A stretch of 64,000 nt of DNA from Nyssa sinensis (lineage: Eukaryota > Streptophyta > Magnoliopsida > Cornales > Nyssaceae). The stretch lies in assembly GCA_008638375.1 (NCBI GenBank), contig CM018036.1, forward strand, positions 9,632,828-9,696,827. The letters run 5' to 3'. A model generated the notes under the pieces. The model made no database searches, had not been told where the DNA came from, and saw only the letters and a list, made by a program, of their open reading frames with translations. A program made the translations under genes and the position numbers. Shown piece after piece: positions 46,354 through 60,540 of the stretch (its first letter is position 1; each line of letters opens with the position of its first letter).

Positions 46354-46623
46354 ATGCAACAAATTCAAACATATAAAAAATGGTTATCATTAGCATCTTT
46401 TCTTCTTGTTAGAATTCTGTCTCTGCAACTTGCCTATCCTTGTCATCTAGCTGTCTTTTCTAAGATTAGTTATGGAAAAACCACTTCTGCCAGCTATCGA
46501 GATATTTTGTTGACAACGTCAACTCCAGTAAATGACAATTATATCCTCATGAGATCACAACATTGGCTCAAATCCCCTTCTAGCAGGTCTCCAGGTCCAT
46601 TCCACTCATGTATTCCCACCTAA
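46354..46623 (+). CDS. Small putative secreted protein, intact copy in unit B
   Basis: An 89-codon frame starting MQQIQTYKKWLSLASFLLVR with a hydrophobic stretch to LAYPCHLA that could be a signal peptide. A Ser/Pro-rich C-terminus follows (WLKSPSSRSPGPFHS). The frame extends upstream to 46207 through a polyproline tract encoded by the C-run at 46267-46287; I prefer the internal Met because it precedes the hydrophobic segment and is conserved in A. The size and layout recall plant peptide precursors, but the C-terminus does not match CLE, CEP, IDA or PIP consensus motifs that I know. The A copy is frameshifted. It could be a decayed exon rather than a gene. Confidence 0.4.
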   Translation: MQQIQTYKKWLSLASFLLVRILSLQLAYPCHLAVFSKISYGKTTSASYRDILLTTSTPVNDNYILMRSQHWLKSPSSRSPGPFHSCIPT

Positions 46624-46819
46624 AAGTCCCAAGTGAAAATGATGTTATCTTGCTCTCCTTTGTCAAGAAAACAAATTTATCTCAACCACCCACCCATCTA
46701 TTTTTTTTTATTTTTATTTTTATGTGGAGTTTTCTGCACAGGAAGACCAATATAAATTATAATGAACACCATAATCTCCAATACTCCAAATCAAATTCAA
46801 TTGCTACCCTAAGGCTGCC

Positions 46820-47489
46820 ATGGCTACTCTCTCAAGTTTTTGCATCCAACCGATATTCTGCTTCATTGTCTTGTTGCTTCTTCCCTTGTCTCCCTGTTCT
46901 GCTGACCCTGATCCATTACAGGATTTCTGTGTTGCAGATTTGAAAGCTTCTCTATCTGTTAATGGCTTTCCCTGCAAGCCTGCCACAAACGTTACTTCAA
47001 ATGACTTCTTCTTTGATGGGCCTGAGCCAAGAAGCGAACACGAGTAATATTTTTGGAGCGACTGTGACTGCAGGAAATGTTCTTACATTTCCTGGTCTTA
47101 ACACGCTCGGAATTTCAATGAACCGAGTTGACTTTGCTCCCGGTGGACTTAATCCGCCCCATGTGCACCCTCGATCAACAGAGTCCGGGGTGGTCATCGA
47201 GGGGAAGCTACTTGTAGGGTTTGTGACTACTGGGAATGTGTTCTACTCCAAAATCTTAACTGCTGGGGAGATGTTTGTGATTCCTAAAGGGCTTGTGCAC
47301 TTTCAACTAAATGTTGGAGAAGGAAAGGCTCTGGCCTTTACAGCTTTCAACAGTCAATTACCTGGGGTTGTGGTCCTCCCCACCACTCTCTTTGCTTCAA
47401 CACCTTCAATTCCTAATGATGTCTTGAAAAAAGCATTCCAAGTAGGAGATGATGTTATCAATGGCATAAAATCCAAGTTTGGTTCTTAG
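46820..47489 (+). pseudogene. Germin-like protein, copy B (1-bp frameshift)
   Basis: Near-identical to the intact A gene at 15913-16581, with the same start, signal peptide, box 1 (HVHPRSTE) and box 2 ([16 protein letters not shown]). An extra C at 47021/47022 turns DGLSQEA into DGPEPRS and ends the first frame at 47047. The rest continues in another frame to the normal stop at 47487-47489. The later frame could only start at an internal Met (46962) without the signal peptide. I read it as a recent pseudogene; a sequencing error in this C context is the alternative. Confidence 0.85.
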
Positions 47490-47769
47490 AACTGTTACTG
47501 AGCAAGTCTTCTTGTGGTTTGAACTTGGTGATATTGGGATCAACTCTATTCTTTTCTGTCTCTAGTCTATTGATCTTTTTGTTGATCAATTATATATTTT
47601 AGTAAAGTTGTTATTGAATAAAACAAGTAAAATGAGATTTTCCTCTGGCAGAATTGTAAAATGTAATTTTGTATGATTGCAATTTTCAACTACCTAAATG
47701 AAAATACTCTTTTTGGTTGCTTTGGGTTGAAGCAACTCTCAACATACAGCTTGGACGAATCACAGATCT

Positions 47770-48291
47770 TAGGGGTGTCAATTCATGTTAATGTGTCGTG
47801 TTCATATCGTGTCAAAACACATATTCAAAAATACTCGACACGATTAATTAATCGTGTTAAATTTCAAAATCTAAATATAATTAATTCATTTAACATTTAA
47901 CAAGTTATACATGTAGACATAATTAATCCGTTTAATCTTTTAAATGAAAAAGTTACTTGTCTTTTTTCCAAGTGTAGAACAATCTCTAAGTTATAAAATT
48001 TTCGAATGTGGAACAAAATAAAATAAAAATCTTTTTTATAAGTAAAAAAGTCTCCCAAACTTTGATAGACGTTCGATAGTCGGACAAATTACTTTAACTT
48101 AATTCCTTTTTTTATTATTTATATTTAAACGTGTTAAGTCGTGTTAAATAAAGTTGACATGACTATAATTCAAACATGACCTGTTTATTAATCGTGTTAA
48201 ACATGTTTCCCATTTTTGACATATGCTCAACTTCAAATCCATTAATTCCAGTGTTGTGTTATCTTATCGTGTCAAAAATCAACACCCCTAC
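47770..48291. mobile_element. hAT-type MITE, copy 4
   Basis: It starts TAGGGGTGTCAATTCATG and ends ATCAACACCCCTA. It is the same insertion as copy 3 in unit A, with flanks ACAGATCT (47762-47769) and CTAGATCT (48292-48299). It keeps the left tip that copy 3 lost. Confidence 0.82.
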
Positions 48292-49241
48292 CTAGATCTC
48301 AATGTAGACCTGTGTCAGAAGTCTTGTTCAAGGAAAAAGAGCAAGGTGCAAATACAGATAAACATTTAGACGCCAATAGTTCATTTTAATACCAAGGCAT
48401 TTGAAATTAGTTCATTGCATTGTGTATACTAACATTCTTAGGATTCCACAAATAAAATCATTTACACTTTTATTAGCACTAGTAGTATTGCACATGCGTT
48501 GCATGTGAACAATTTATAATCACATCACTGCATACAATATTTTTGTTTACATTTTCCAAGACATTGAGAATAAAAATGAGTTACAATATATGCAACATAA
48601 AATTTGTATTTGTGCATGAATTTTCTCTTCTAACATTGCAGTGACATGACTCATGAGGAGGTTTTGAATGATCAAAATATTTTGTCCTTACTTCAGAAGC
48701 AAATGTACTTGAATTCAATCTGCTATTCAACTAAAAACATAAATAAATGAAATATGGTACATATTATCAGCAATATACCACTTCCATGAAATAATGTAAT
48801 TGTTTTAGTAAGGTTTCATGTGCTTAGCCTATACATGAAAAAAAAAAAAGACTATTTCTTGAAACTTGGTTTCAATTACTTCTCTGTATTCAACATTCTT
48901 ATTTGGAAGCCATGGCAAAGCAAGCTTATTGTAGCAAACTTTTAACTTTAATTGCAGAACAAAATTCATCTCAAAGCTCAACCATCTCAACCTTCAAAAC
49001 ACCCATAAAACTAATATAGAGATTTGATAATTTTTTATGCAGGCTTCATCTTCTTGGCAGGGAAATTGCAAAACATAACTCAACTCGATCAACTCAACTC
49101 ATCAAAGCATTATCCCAATAATTTGAGGTTGGCTACATGAATTATGTCTCGCCATTCTTCTCAAAATTGCAAAACATCAAAAAGTTATTTTTGCCCTTTC
49201 TTTTCAAATCTTGAGCAATTTGACTGGTATATGAAGGTTTG

Positions 49242-49252
49242 TCAAATTACAC

Positions 49253-49292
<40 letters not shown>
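49242..49292. repeat. (CA)n-(TA)n compound microsatellite
   Basis: CACACACACA followed by TATATATATA tracts inside the Helitron H2 region. Confidence 0.85.
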
Positions 49293-49293
<1 letters not shown>

Positions 49294-49511
49294 TTTGGGC
49301 ATCCACCTAACATTTTAATCCTTTTCAATTGAAAGTATATGCAGGATTCTAAAAAAGAAAAGATGAATAGTGGAACAACAAATATGTGCATTTCATAAAT
49401 ATGCATGCTGAACAAGTTAGAAGTTGAACCCAAACCTTGATAAAAAAAAAGCCTTTGAGAAATATTTTTATTCACATGAAGTAAAAAGATCACACAAAAA
49501 TTTTGATTTTA

Positions 49512-50998
<1,487 letters not shown>

Positions 50999-51208
50999 CT
51001 GCAATTGAGATGTCTTTCTCATTGTGTAGGCCCTTCAGCATCACCATGCCACCCATAAAGCATTTTCGGCCAAGCTTACCAAATGGCAGGTGAGTGACAG
51101 GGTGGCCTAACATGTTAAGGGTTAAGATGACATCTTGTTTTCCCAAAGGCCTTCCATATATTGACTATCAAAGAAGAAAAAGAAGAAGAAAAAGAAGAAA
51201 TCCCATAC

Positions 51209-52789
51209 CTACAAATTGATTTGTCTGTTCCAAGAAACTTTTAACACGGACAGTATGTATAACGGAAACATCAAGAAACTTAGTCCATTCTAAATTTGGT
51301 CGTAGAACATTTGAAACAACCCGAGGATCCATCTTGACAAAATGTACCTGAGAGTTGGCAAATACAGGAAGTGGGAAATTTAGTGCCAAACCAGAAGAGA
51401 AACAAGCAAAGGAAGGTGCAAAAGAAACTTCTGTACTACTCATAAAAAAAATCTTGTTGCAGGCTCTAATTCAAGCCAAACTCTACTTTTTCAAATATAT
51501 ACCACTACTTTTCTAGCTGACCAAAGAGGGAATCACTTGTAGCAAAACATCATAACTCATACCATCAAAAGATTTCTATTAAATTAGTATTAGTACCTCA
51601 GAACATCCCCGACTGATAGCTTCAATACCAACAGATCCTGTACCGCTATATAAGTCTAACCAGCTACCAGACCTTAAAGATGCAGGACAACCACCAGCTA
51701 CCTGGACAAATATAGAAATTATATTCTAACAAAACTGTTGTTAATATATATCTTTAGTTACACCATCTCTCACAGCTTAAACTATTAAGAAACACTATCA
51801 AGGTAGCATCTGCAGGCTTGTTCAATTCCAGACAAAGACATTAGAGTATCAGAAAACTGTTATATTGTTTACAGAACCTAAACAACATTTTTAGAGGATA
51901 AGGTACAATCTTTACCTGCAAGATACCAAAGGCTGCACCTTTTACAACTTCCATCATTGGGCGTACATCCATGCCTCTTGGTGAGAACAACTTATTCGAT
52001 TGAGCTTTTCCTCCAAGCACCTAAAAAATACCAACAAGGTTGTTATAACATTCTTTTTAGACATTAAATACGTTGAATTACCTATAGTAAGATAAAACAA
52101 TAATCAAGTTCCTCTTCATAATTGTATCCTAAAAGATAATAAGCTACAATTTTGCATGTTAGCCTGGTATTCACATCTCAGACAACCAAAAACTAAGTGG
52201 GTGTTTGCAGAGACATCCGGTATGCGAAGGCAAGTGGGCCCTAACACAAATGGATATTGAAGTTCCACTTTAGTAGTTAGATCAATCTTTTCTATAGGTG
52301 GTGGTGGGTTGCTAAGTACTTAGAAAACTTTTTGTTTTGGCGACTAAGTAGTTGGATTGCACTTGCTACTCGATGCAACTCATTACTAATGCCTAAAACA
52401 ACTTCTAATGCTGTCTTCTCCAAATGGATAATTTCTTAAACTTTGCAACAGGCCACAGAGTAGACTTTCATTTTCACAATTAGGCTATCAGCTCTTCCCA
52501 TTGCCATTGATATCACCATGTTTGTGAACTGACCGTTTCGTGAAATAAAGATAATGAACTGATTTGACAAAATAATTTTCAAATCACAGCCAAAATCTTC
52601 ACCGCATGATAGCAGTTCCATTAGTATTCGAAGACCAGCCATAAACTAATATAAATGTTCAGCCAGTGGATTGTCTATGACCCTTATTCAAAAACGGGGC
52701 AAAAAGAAGCAAGTGCACACCTGAAGCAATTTATGAGTCTCCCTCGGCGGCTTAGGTTCCTCTAGTCGATCGTTTGATGCACCTTCTTC
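51209..52789 (-). pseudogene. Captured RsmD-type methyltransferase exons (four consecutive exons)
   Basis: Exons on the minus strand are 52789-52721 (GASNDRLEEPKPPRETHKLL), 52020-51916 (LFSPRGMDVRPMMEVVKGAA), 51701-51597 (SGSWLDLYSGTGSVGIEAIS) and 51347-51209 (VHFVKMDPRVVSNVLRPNLE). All have usable AG/GT borders; exons 2 and 3 are exactly 105 nt and in phase, and no stop occurs within them. DLYSGTGSVGIEA is the SAM-binding motif I of RsmD-family rRNA guanine methyltransferases. The catalytic motif IV exon (an NPPY-like sequence) and everything after it are absent, so the product could not be active. Intron positions were captured with the exons, showing genomic DNA rather than mRNA was the source. 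Confidence 0.85.
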
Positions 52790-52815
52790 AAAATGTGTCA
52801 GCACTAAGAAAAATT

Positions 52816-53065
52816 AATAAATATACAAAGAATGGGTGGGTTTTGAATTGGTATTAGATCAAAGAATTTTAAAATACAAACAAACAAACAAAAAAAAAAC
52901 ATACAAACTAAGCTGTACACACACACATTGAGCAACAAATGGGTTAAATACAAGAATTCAAAGTTTATCTAATAGGGAGCATGCATCACAACTCCACAAA
53001 AGAGATTCATTATAAATAGATGCCAATAATTCGAGCATAAAAAATATTTTCTTCTTGGGGAGAGA

Positions 53066-53108
<43 letters not shown>

Positions 53109-53330
53109 AAGAGAGTTGGGGAGAGAGTAAAGACAAAAAGAAAGAATAATTATGAAAAAAATAAATAGATGATGAAATTTTGTGATAGGGGTTGGAATTT
53201 TGACACAACCACCAACATGCTATAAACACAACATGAATGTGGCATTTCATAACATTTTTTATATCAACCTGAATGTGACATTTCATAACATTTTCTATTT
53301 TCTGTTCTTTTCCCTTTTAAAGCAAAAAAC
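52816..53330. other. Low-complexity stretch, no gene
   Basis: It contains a (GA)n tract at about 53058-53106 and A-rich DNA. A 30-bp sequence (GAATGTGRCATTTCATAACATTTT type) is tandemly repeated at about 53230-53295. Confidence 0.5.
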
Positions 53331-53380
53331 AAAGAACATGTTTAGTATCCAATTTAGTTGTTAAAAAAATGAAACAAAAA

Positions 53381-55455
53381 TAATTAAAACCAGTTTGATA
53401 ATGGATTATAATGTTATTTTCTTATATTCAGGTGCACCATTAGTTCTATTATGCCCCATCAATACAAATGGAAAAGAAAGAATATGAACAAAGTAACGAA
53501 CGTATTAATATACATAACAATACACATAATTATTTTTTCTGTTGTGCTTTTTGTTAGATTCCCATTTCTCTCTATTTTTTTTGTTCTTATTTTTCTACAC
53601 TTTCAACTAGGCCTTATTAACCACTCTTTTAAATCATTAAAAAAACACCACTTTGATAAGTACAATCCTGTCCTCCAATAAAATTCAAGCCTAAGAATGA
53701 AAAGAGACTACCAAAAAGAGCCAAGGTACTATTCACATCATTAATCACATCACTTTCCAGCACCTTAAACACCCTTCTCAAATATTATTAGACAAAGAAA
53801 GAGTATAAGCATAGTTGGGAAATCAAAGAGAATGTTGGCAAATTTTAATGAACCACAAGTTATCATGACTTGTAGTATGAAAAGCACATAGTTGCATAGA
53901 GGATGAGCCTATTCTTTAATTCATATTCATAATATTTTTTATTTTTTAAGAAAAATAAAATAAAATAAAATAAACTGGAGATATAGGAGTAATGAACAAT
54001 CGGCTTCTAAGTTTCATTAAGATTTTTTTCTCAAATTTATTTTTATGGTTTAGTTCCCACACTCTTATGCTAAAAATTCTTGTTTTACCTAATACACTGA
54101 TGCAAATCTTCCTCTAAGATCCTTTGGTGTTATTTCTGCTATATATACAGGTACCCGTTTGACAGCAGACTACAACACCTTTATCCATGACATGAAATAG
54201 GTAACAAGATAATGTGCAAACACTCTCATTACTGCAATTAACAAGTAAAAAAGAAGCCCAATCCCGCATCCCATGGCATGGGCACTCTTTCAAGGTCAAG
54301 GACCAATCACCTTTTCAAAGAGCATTAAACAATTAATATAGTGAATTGATCATGGAAAAAACTCATTCATTGATTATTAAAATAAAAAAAATCCTTCTAT
54401 AAAAAAAGTAATAAATTCAAGACAAATAGAGTATAAACAAAAGAAAACTAATAAGAGAAATTAGTACATGGATTCTACTCCATTAAAACCAGCTTAATAC
54501 ACAATTTCACCCGACTGTGACAGCAATAAATGGATTCTATGTTCTTTTGTGTTTTTTTTTTCCTCTACCAACTGACAAGGTTATTTTGTCTCACTTCATC
54601 CCGAATTAAACATTATTAGCGAATTTTTTATGAAACCCTTGTGTGTTTTTTTTTTATTTAACCCGACACAAGTACGTTTTCACTTATTTACCAAACCTTT
54701 GTAGTTTTTGAAATCGCATCTTAAAGATGCGATTGCGATTTCAAAGCCAATTTTTTAATGAAATCGCATCTTGAAGATGCGATTTTGAACCAATAACAAT
54801 TTGGGATGACTTGCGCAAACCAACAAGGATTTGGGATGACTCCCAAATCTTTATCGGTTTGAAATCGCATATTCAAGATGCGATTTCATTAAAAAATTGA
54901 CTTTGAAATTGCATCTTCAAGATGCGATTTTCAAAAACTACATGGGTTTGATAAATAAGTGAAAACCTACTTGGGTCAAATTAAATCAAACCCAAACCAC
55001 ATGGGTTTGGTAAAAAATTCCATTATCAACATTTATTTGATTTGATTATGCACGAAAAACTCCCAATTTCCTCTTTAACCAAGCTAAAGCTCATTGGGAA
55101 ACAAGATATTTTCCATTTTTTATTCAAGAAGATTTTCGTATTTCCTACTGTTGAGAGAGCTTGATATAATTGTTGGTCAATTCTCTAATAGCTTAAGCTT
55201 TTGGAGTAATTGGTGATCTACACCTACTACTCTGCATAATCAAATATTCATAATTGTACCATAAACAATCAAGCAAATTAAGCAAGTCCATAAAAAGGAA
55301 AAATATAATCTCATAGTCATAGGTGTACTACGTACATGATAATAGGATAACACAAACCTCTATTCTAAGCTTGAAGGATTTTTTGCAGGTCAGTTTGAGT
55401 TATCTCTTGTTCCAATGCCTTCCACCAAAGGTCCCAGATAATTTATAGCTCTGCA
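53381..55455. repeat. Direct repeat R1
   Basis: R1 aligns in the same orientation with R2 at 56780-58425, from TAATTAAAACC at the left to CTTCCACCAAAGGTCC at the right. R1 contains the foldback element F3, which R2 lacks. A third partial copy of the left edge begins at about 58681. No gene is recognised, though a minus-strand stretch near 55440-55370 reads LWWKALEQEITQTDLQKILQ before a stop and might be part of an old exon. Confidence 0.75.
54621..55020. mobile_element. Foldback element, copy F3 (best preserved)
   Basis: A 400-bp element with ends GAATTTTTTATGAAACCC and GGGTTTGGTAAAAAATTC. The arms are inverted repeats of about 100 bp or more that include GTTTTCACTTATTTA and GAAATCGCATCTT. 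CATTATTAGC (54611-54620) and CATTATCAAC (55021-55030) flank it. Repeat R2 keeps the unoccupied site AAACATTATCAGTATAATTG near 58050. A 9-10-bp duplication and long inverted repeats suggest a Mutator-like foldback element. Non-coding. Confidence 0.8.
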
Positions 55456-56779
55456 TTTGAAAAAATAAAAATGAAAATAAAATCATCATTTGAATTTTGA
55501 AAGAATGCTAACCCATATCTATTTTAAAGAAAGAACAATAACAAAATTCTTACATTTCATTGTCTCCTCTAACCCCCAGCAGAAGTTCTACTTTAAATAC
55601 TGAAGCTTGAAAAATGTGGAAAACAAACCCAATCATCATTCAAATTAAGTGAATTTAAAAGAAAATAAAATGTGTGATTTAGTAATTTAATAAAAGATTT
55701 TTCACCAGTCTTCCTTGGTTGCTATGTAATGAAGTTGAGAAACCTGAAGTCTCCCATACAAGGAAAAAAAATCCTATGGTTGTCAAGATGAATAGAGTTG
55801 TGTTTTAGGAACCTTCTGTTGCAATCCTGGCAATGCCCATTTTGTTTCCTTCTCATTATCTTTTGATTCTATCTCATCTTTTTTATTAGCCTTAAGTCCT
55901 CAACATCTTCATCCTCATAATTTTCAATGTCTTTATATAAATCGAATGTCATATCTATCTATCTTTCTTTCTACAAGTCTAACTATTGAGAGAGAACGAA
56001 AAAATAAGGATAAACTAAAGGGTGCAAGATTGGTATGAATGAAAATGTTAGAAATTTAAATTTTATTAGCCAAAGGCAAGGGGAAAACCCAGCCAAAAAA
56101 ATAAAATAAAGCCAAAACAAAACCTAACCAATACAAGATGACAATAAAGGCTAATCATTGTAGAAATCAAACGGGTTTAGAATTGCTAGGATGAACACAT
56201 ATCCATGTGACTATTGAATGTGCTAGTGTAGATTTAAAATAAAATCTATGTCCTATGGATACTATGGAAACCTAGAAATGTGACTTTGAGAAAAAATGAA
56301 TTTTAAAAAATTACAAAGGAAAAAATGACATAAGCAATATTTAGTATGAATTGAAGACTTTTATTCTTTCCCTCTTGAACATAGATAAAGATCAAGGCTT
56401 TACACACGTGGCTTTTATATGAAGTATCTCAGTACACTCAAGTTTGTTAGCTCACAAATTTTCATTCCTGATGACTAATGTGAATTCGAAATGCTTTGAT
56501 TAAGTTTCTTTCAACGTTTCTTATTAAACATCTCTCAAACATGTTATATAAAACAACATTAGCGTGTTCTAGAAAGCAATGTGAAACCACATTGTGGTTC
56601 CCCACACCTTGTTAATTACAAGCGAAAACTGAAACTCGGTCATTAAAATAGTGGTAATTTTATAATAAACTGAGACACATGGTTCATTTTCCATAAACCA
56701 ACACCCTCCAATATTTGTCTCATCTCCTCTTTAATGTCAATCATAATACAGAAGGAAATAGTTATATAATGTACATGAA
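55456..56779. other. Spacer between R1 and R2, no gene seen
   Basis: AT-rich, no recognisable protein or element ends. Confidence 0.4.
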
Positions 56780-58425
56780 TAATTAAAACCTTGTTTGTAA
56801 TGGATTATAATGTTATTCTCACATATTCAAGTGCATATGTAGTTCTATTAAGCTTCATTAGTACAAATAGAAAAGAAAAAAAAAACATGAACAAAGTAAC
56901 AAACAAATTGATATGTACATAATAGCAAATATAATTATTTTTTCAGCTTTGTGTAGGTAACCTAGTCCTTTTTGATAGATTCTTCTTTTCTTTACTTTTT
57001 CTTTTATTTATTTTCCTACACTTGCAACCTGAACCTATTAACCACTCTTTTTAATCATTAAAAAAATACTACTTTGAGAAACACAATCCTTTCCTCCCTT
57101 AATTTCAAGCCTAAGAACCAAAAGAGACTACCAAACATAATTATTCAAGGGTACTGTTCTCATTTCCCAGCACCCTGAACAGCCTTGGTTTCTTACCCAA
57201 AACTTTGTCAACCCCAAACCAAAACCTATAGTTGTTAAAAATGGAAATATTATAATTTTATGGAATTAGATTTCTTGAATATAATTAGATAAAGAAAGCT
57301 ATGAGAATAGTTAGGAAAACAAAGGGAATGCTGGTAAATGTTAAGAAAGAGCCAAACAATTATCATGACCTGTAGAATCAAGAGTACTTAGGTGCATAGA
57401 GGATGAGCTTATTCATTAATCCATATTCATAAAAATTTTGCTCCTTAAGAAAGATAAAGTAAAATAAATTGGAGATATAGGGTTTTTTTTATCAGTGAGA
57501 TATAAGGGTATAAACAATAGGGTTTTATGCCTCATTAAGATTTTTGTCTCAAATTGCCTTTTATGGTTTTGTTCCCACACTCTTGTGCTTAAATTTATTT
57601 GTTTTACCTGATGCACTGATGCAAATCCTCCACTAAGATCCTTTGGTGTTATTTTTGATTATATATATAGGTACATGTTTAATAGTAATCTACAATACCT
57701 TTATCCATGACATGAAATAGGTAACAAGATACAAAATGCAAACACAATTCTTACTGAAATTACCACATAAGAAACAAGTTTCCAGTAGAAGAAATAAATA
57801 GAAGAAAATTAATGAAAGAAATTAATACATAGATTCTACTCCATTGAAGCCAACTTAATAAACCATTTCACCCCACTGTGACAGCAAGAAATAAATTCTC
57901 TATGAATTGTGTTATGTTTGAAATCTCGAATCTGTTTAATTGTGATCAATATGATTTGTAATATTATTATTTAATAAAGTATGCTATTTTTTTTTTTTAC
58001 CTCTGCCACTACTGACAATGTTATTCCATTTCACTTCAACCAAAATTAAACATTATCAGTATAATTGAATTTGATTATGCATGAAAAATTCCCAATTTCC
58101 TCTTTTGAGCATTGTCCTCAATGCCAATCAAGCTAAAGCTCAATGGAAAACAAGAGATTTTCCACTTGTTATTCAAGAAAGATTTGGCATTTCCAACTAT
58201 CTTGCACAATTAAATATTCATGATTGTACCATAAAAATCATGAAATTGAGCAAGTCCATAAAAAGCAAGAATATAGTCTCATAGTCATAGGACTACATAA
58301 TAGGATAGCACAAACCTCTGTTCTCAGCTTGAAATGTTTATGGGAAGTCATTTTGAGCTGTCTTCTCTTCCAATGTCTTCCACCAAAGGTCCTAGATGAT
58401 TCAGAGCTTTGCATTTAGAAGGGGG
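56780..58425. repeat. Direct repeat R2
   Basis: Second copy of R1 without the F3 insertion. Divergence between R1 and R2 is clearly greater than between units A and B, so this duplication is older. Confidence 0.75.
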
Positions 58426-58550
58426 AAAAAAACATAGCAGGAGCAAATGGTGAAGTAAAATGCCCAGAAGCTTTAAGGGTGAAGTAAAATGCCTCTACAT
58501 TCTATATATCTAGGAGCAAATGGTGATTAACTAATATGTACCACAATGAA

Positions 58551-58645
58551 CCTCCAGCTTGTGGAAGAACATACAATGCAAGTTCTCCATGTCGACCTTT
58601 CTTCTCTAATATACAAGCTTGTGGTCCTTCAATGCAAACCTCATT
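58551..58645 (-). other. Exon-like fragment, unrecognised
   Basis: The minus strand encodes EVCIEGPQACILEKKGRHGE then LALYVLPQAGGSLWYI without a stop. It reads like a real coding block of a gene I cannot name. Another block at about 59747-59640 (minus) reads AFFIAIRQGFCGSEVKALRT. They may belong to one captured or decayed gene. Confidence 0.35.
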
Positions 58646-60540
58646 TGGTCATTGATTGCCATTAAAAAATAAACAAAAAACATATTTAATATCCAATTTC
58701 GTTGTTCAAAAATGAAAACAAAAATCATTAAAACATGTTTGGTAATTGATTGCCATTAACATCATTGCCACAAAGACATGCTAACTTACCATTGCTATCT
58801 ATTCTATTCTTTCATGACTGGTTTTATTTTATTTTATCAAAGATCTCTTACCTCTATACTTGGTTCCTCAATTTGAGACCAACGAAGCTAATAGAGATCT
58901 GTCGTCGTCCAATATCTATGTTCTAATATTCAAAAGAAATTTAAACTTCAGTCCCCATGTTTCGAGCCCCAGAAGAATGTCATGCACGAATTTATTCATG
59001 TAAAATTCAATAAATTATTTGATGTCTCAAGAACCATAAAATATTCTGAACATGAGAATTTTGAAGAGAAGCAATTCTACAAACATGTTACTCTCACCTC
59101 ATGTGAAGAAGGCATTGCAGTTGTTAATTATGAAAAGTAAGACGGTCATCCTAGGCTTGTGTTTGTGAAGTTGATGAGAAATCAGGGCATATTGCTGAAG
59201 AAACGAAAGAGTGAAAAGTAAATCCTAGCACTACAGATTAGATAGGACATCTTAATTAAATTAACAAATGCTAGTTTCTTTAAGCAATTGATTTGAAACC
59301 AACTGGACTACAAAGCTTGATCAAAAGCATTTATAGCATCAAACTAATTTCATTGGATGGTTATTGACTTGTTCTATGTTTTTAAAAATAATTCATAATA
59401 CATCAATAACTCTTCCAATAATTCATATACTCTTCAGGAGTTCCTGAAAGGAATGTAGTTTTCTTATTGCAATTAACCTTGCGCAAGACCACTTCTACCA
59501 AATATTGTGTAATTATAGAATTCAGTTTAGATAACTTCTACGCACATCAAACCACATTTAAAGTCGGTGCCTTCTATTTGTTTTCATAGAATCACAAGAA
59601 GACTTCACCAAGACTTGAATCTTTCAAATAAAACATTTAAGGGGCAAGAGAATAGACCTTAATCCAATTTCATGAACTTTTGCCCTGGTTCTCAAAGCTT
59701 TTACTTCCGATCCACAGAAGCCTTGTCTAATTGCAATGAAGAATGCCTATAACCAATGAATAGTCAAAGTTAAATCACATGCATCGTATAAATACAAGTA
59801 ATCACAAGGCATGATCAGGAAATGTCATAAAATAACCATGCTAACAATGAGTTATTTCACTACATCAGGAGCCCCCGTTGCATGCTATTAGAAATGAGTT
59901 ATTTCTTGAACCACAAACAAAAACAAAAACAAATCAATTGAGTTATTTGACAGGTTCTGATTCTTGGATGCACTGACTGACCTGAAGTGTACTTTGTTTC
60001 CACCCCCTCAATTATAATTGTTGTATTTTTTTTCTTAATTCCACTATTAATTTCTGATAATTATACTGAGGGAGTCAAAAAAATAGAATAATTTTGAATC
60101 ATTTATAAAACAAGACCTGAACTAAGTAATGCTCAAGAACTTATTACAATTGTTATAAATAATGCAAACCAATCAAAATTTAATAATTGACAAAAAAGAA
60201 TATTAATTTGAAAATGACATAACCTTAGGTCCCATAATTACATTTTCTATACAACAAAAAAGAAAAACAAACACCCACCATGGAGGCCATGTAGCAACAC
60301 AACCTTGTTGCAAAAAGCTTTGTTGCTCTTACCAGAACAAAATTGAGTGAACCTTTTTTTTCCAAGGCTCTATACTATGGAAACCGATATAACAGTGTCT
60401 CTTCAATCCCACATTCACTGTAAATAGCTAGAGTTCATGTCTGAAGGTGGCAGCAGCACCAACTTCTTGACTTTCTTTAATTCAAGAATAAATTCATGTC
60501 TTTGAACCGATTCGTGCACAGATAATTACAAGTTCTAGTA

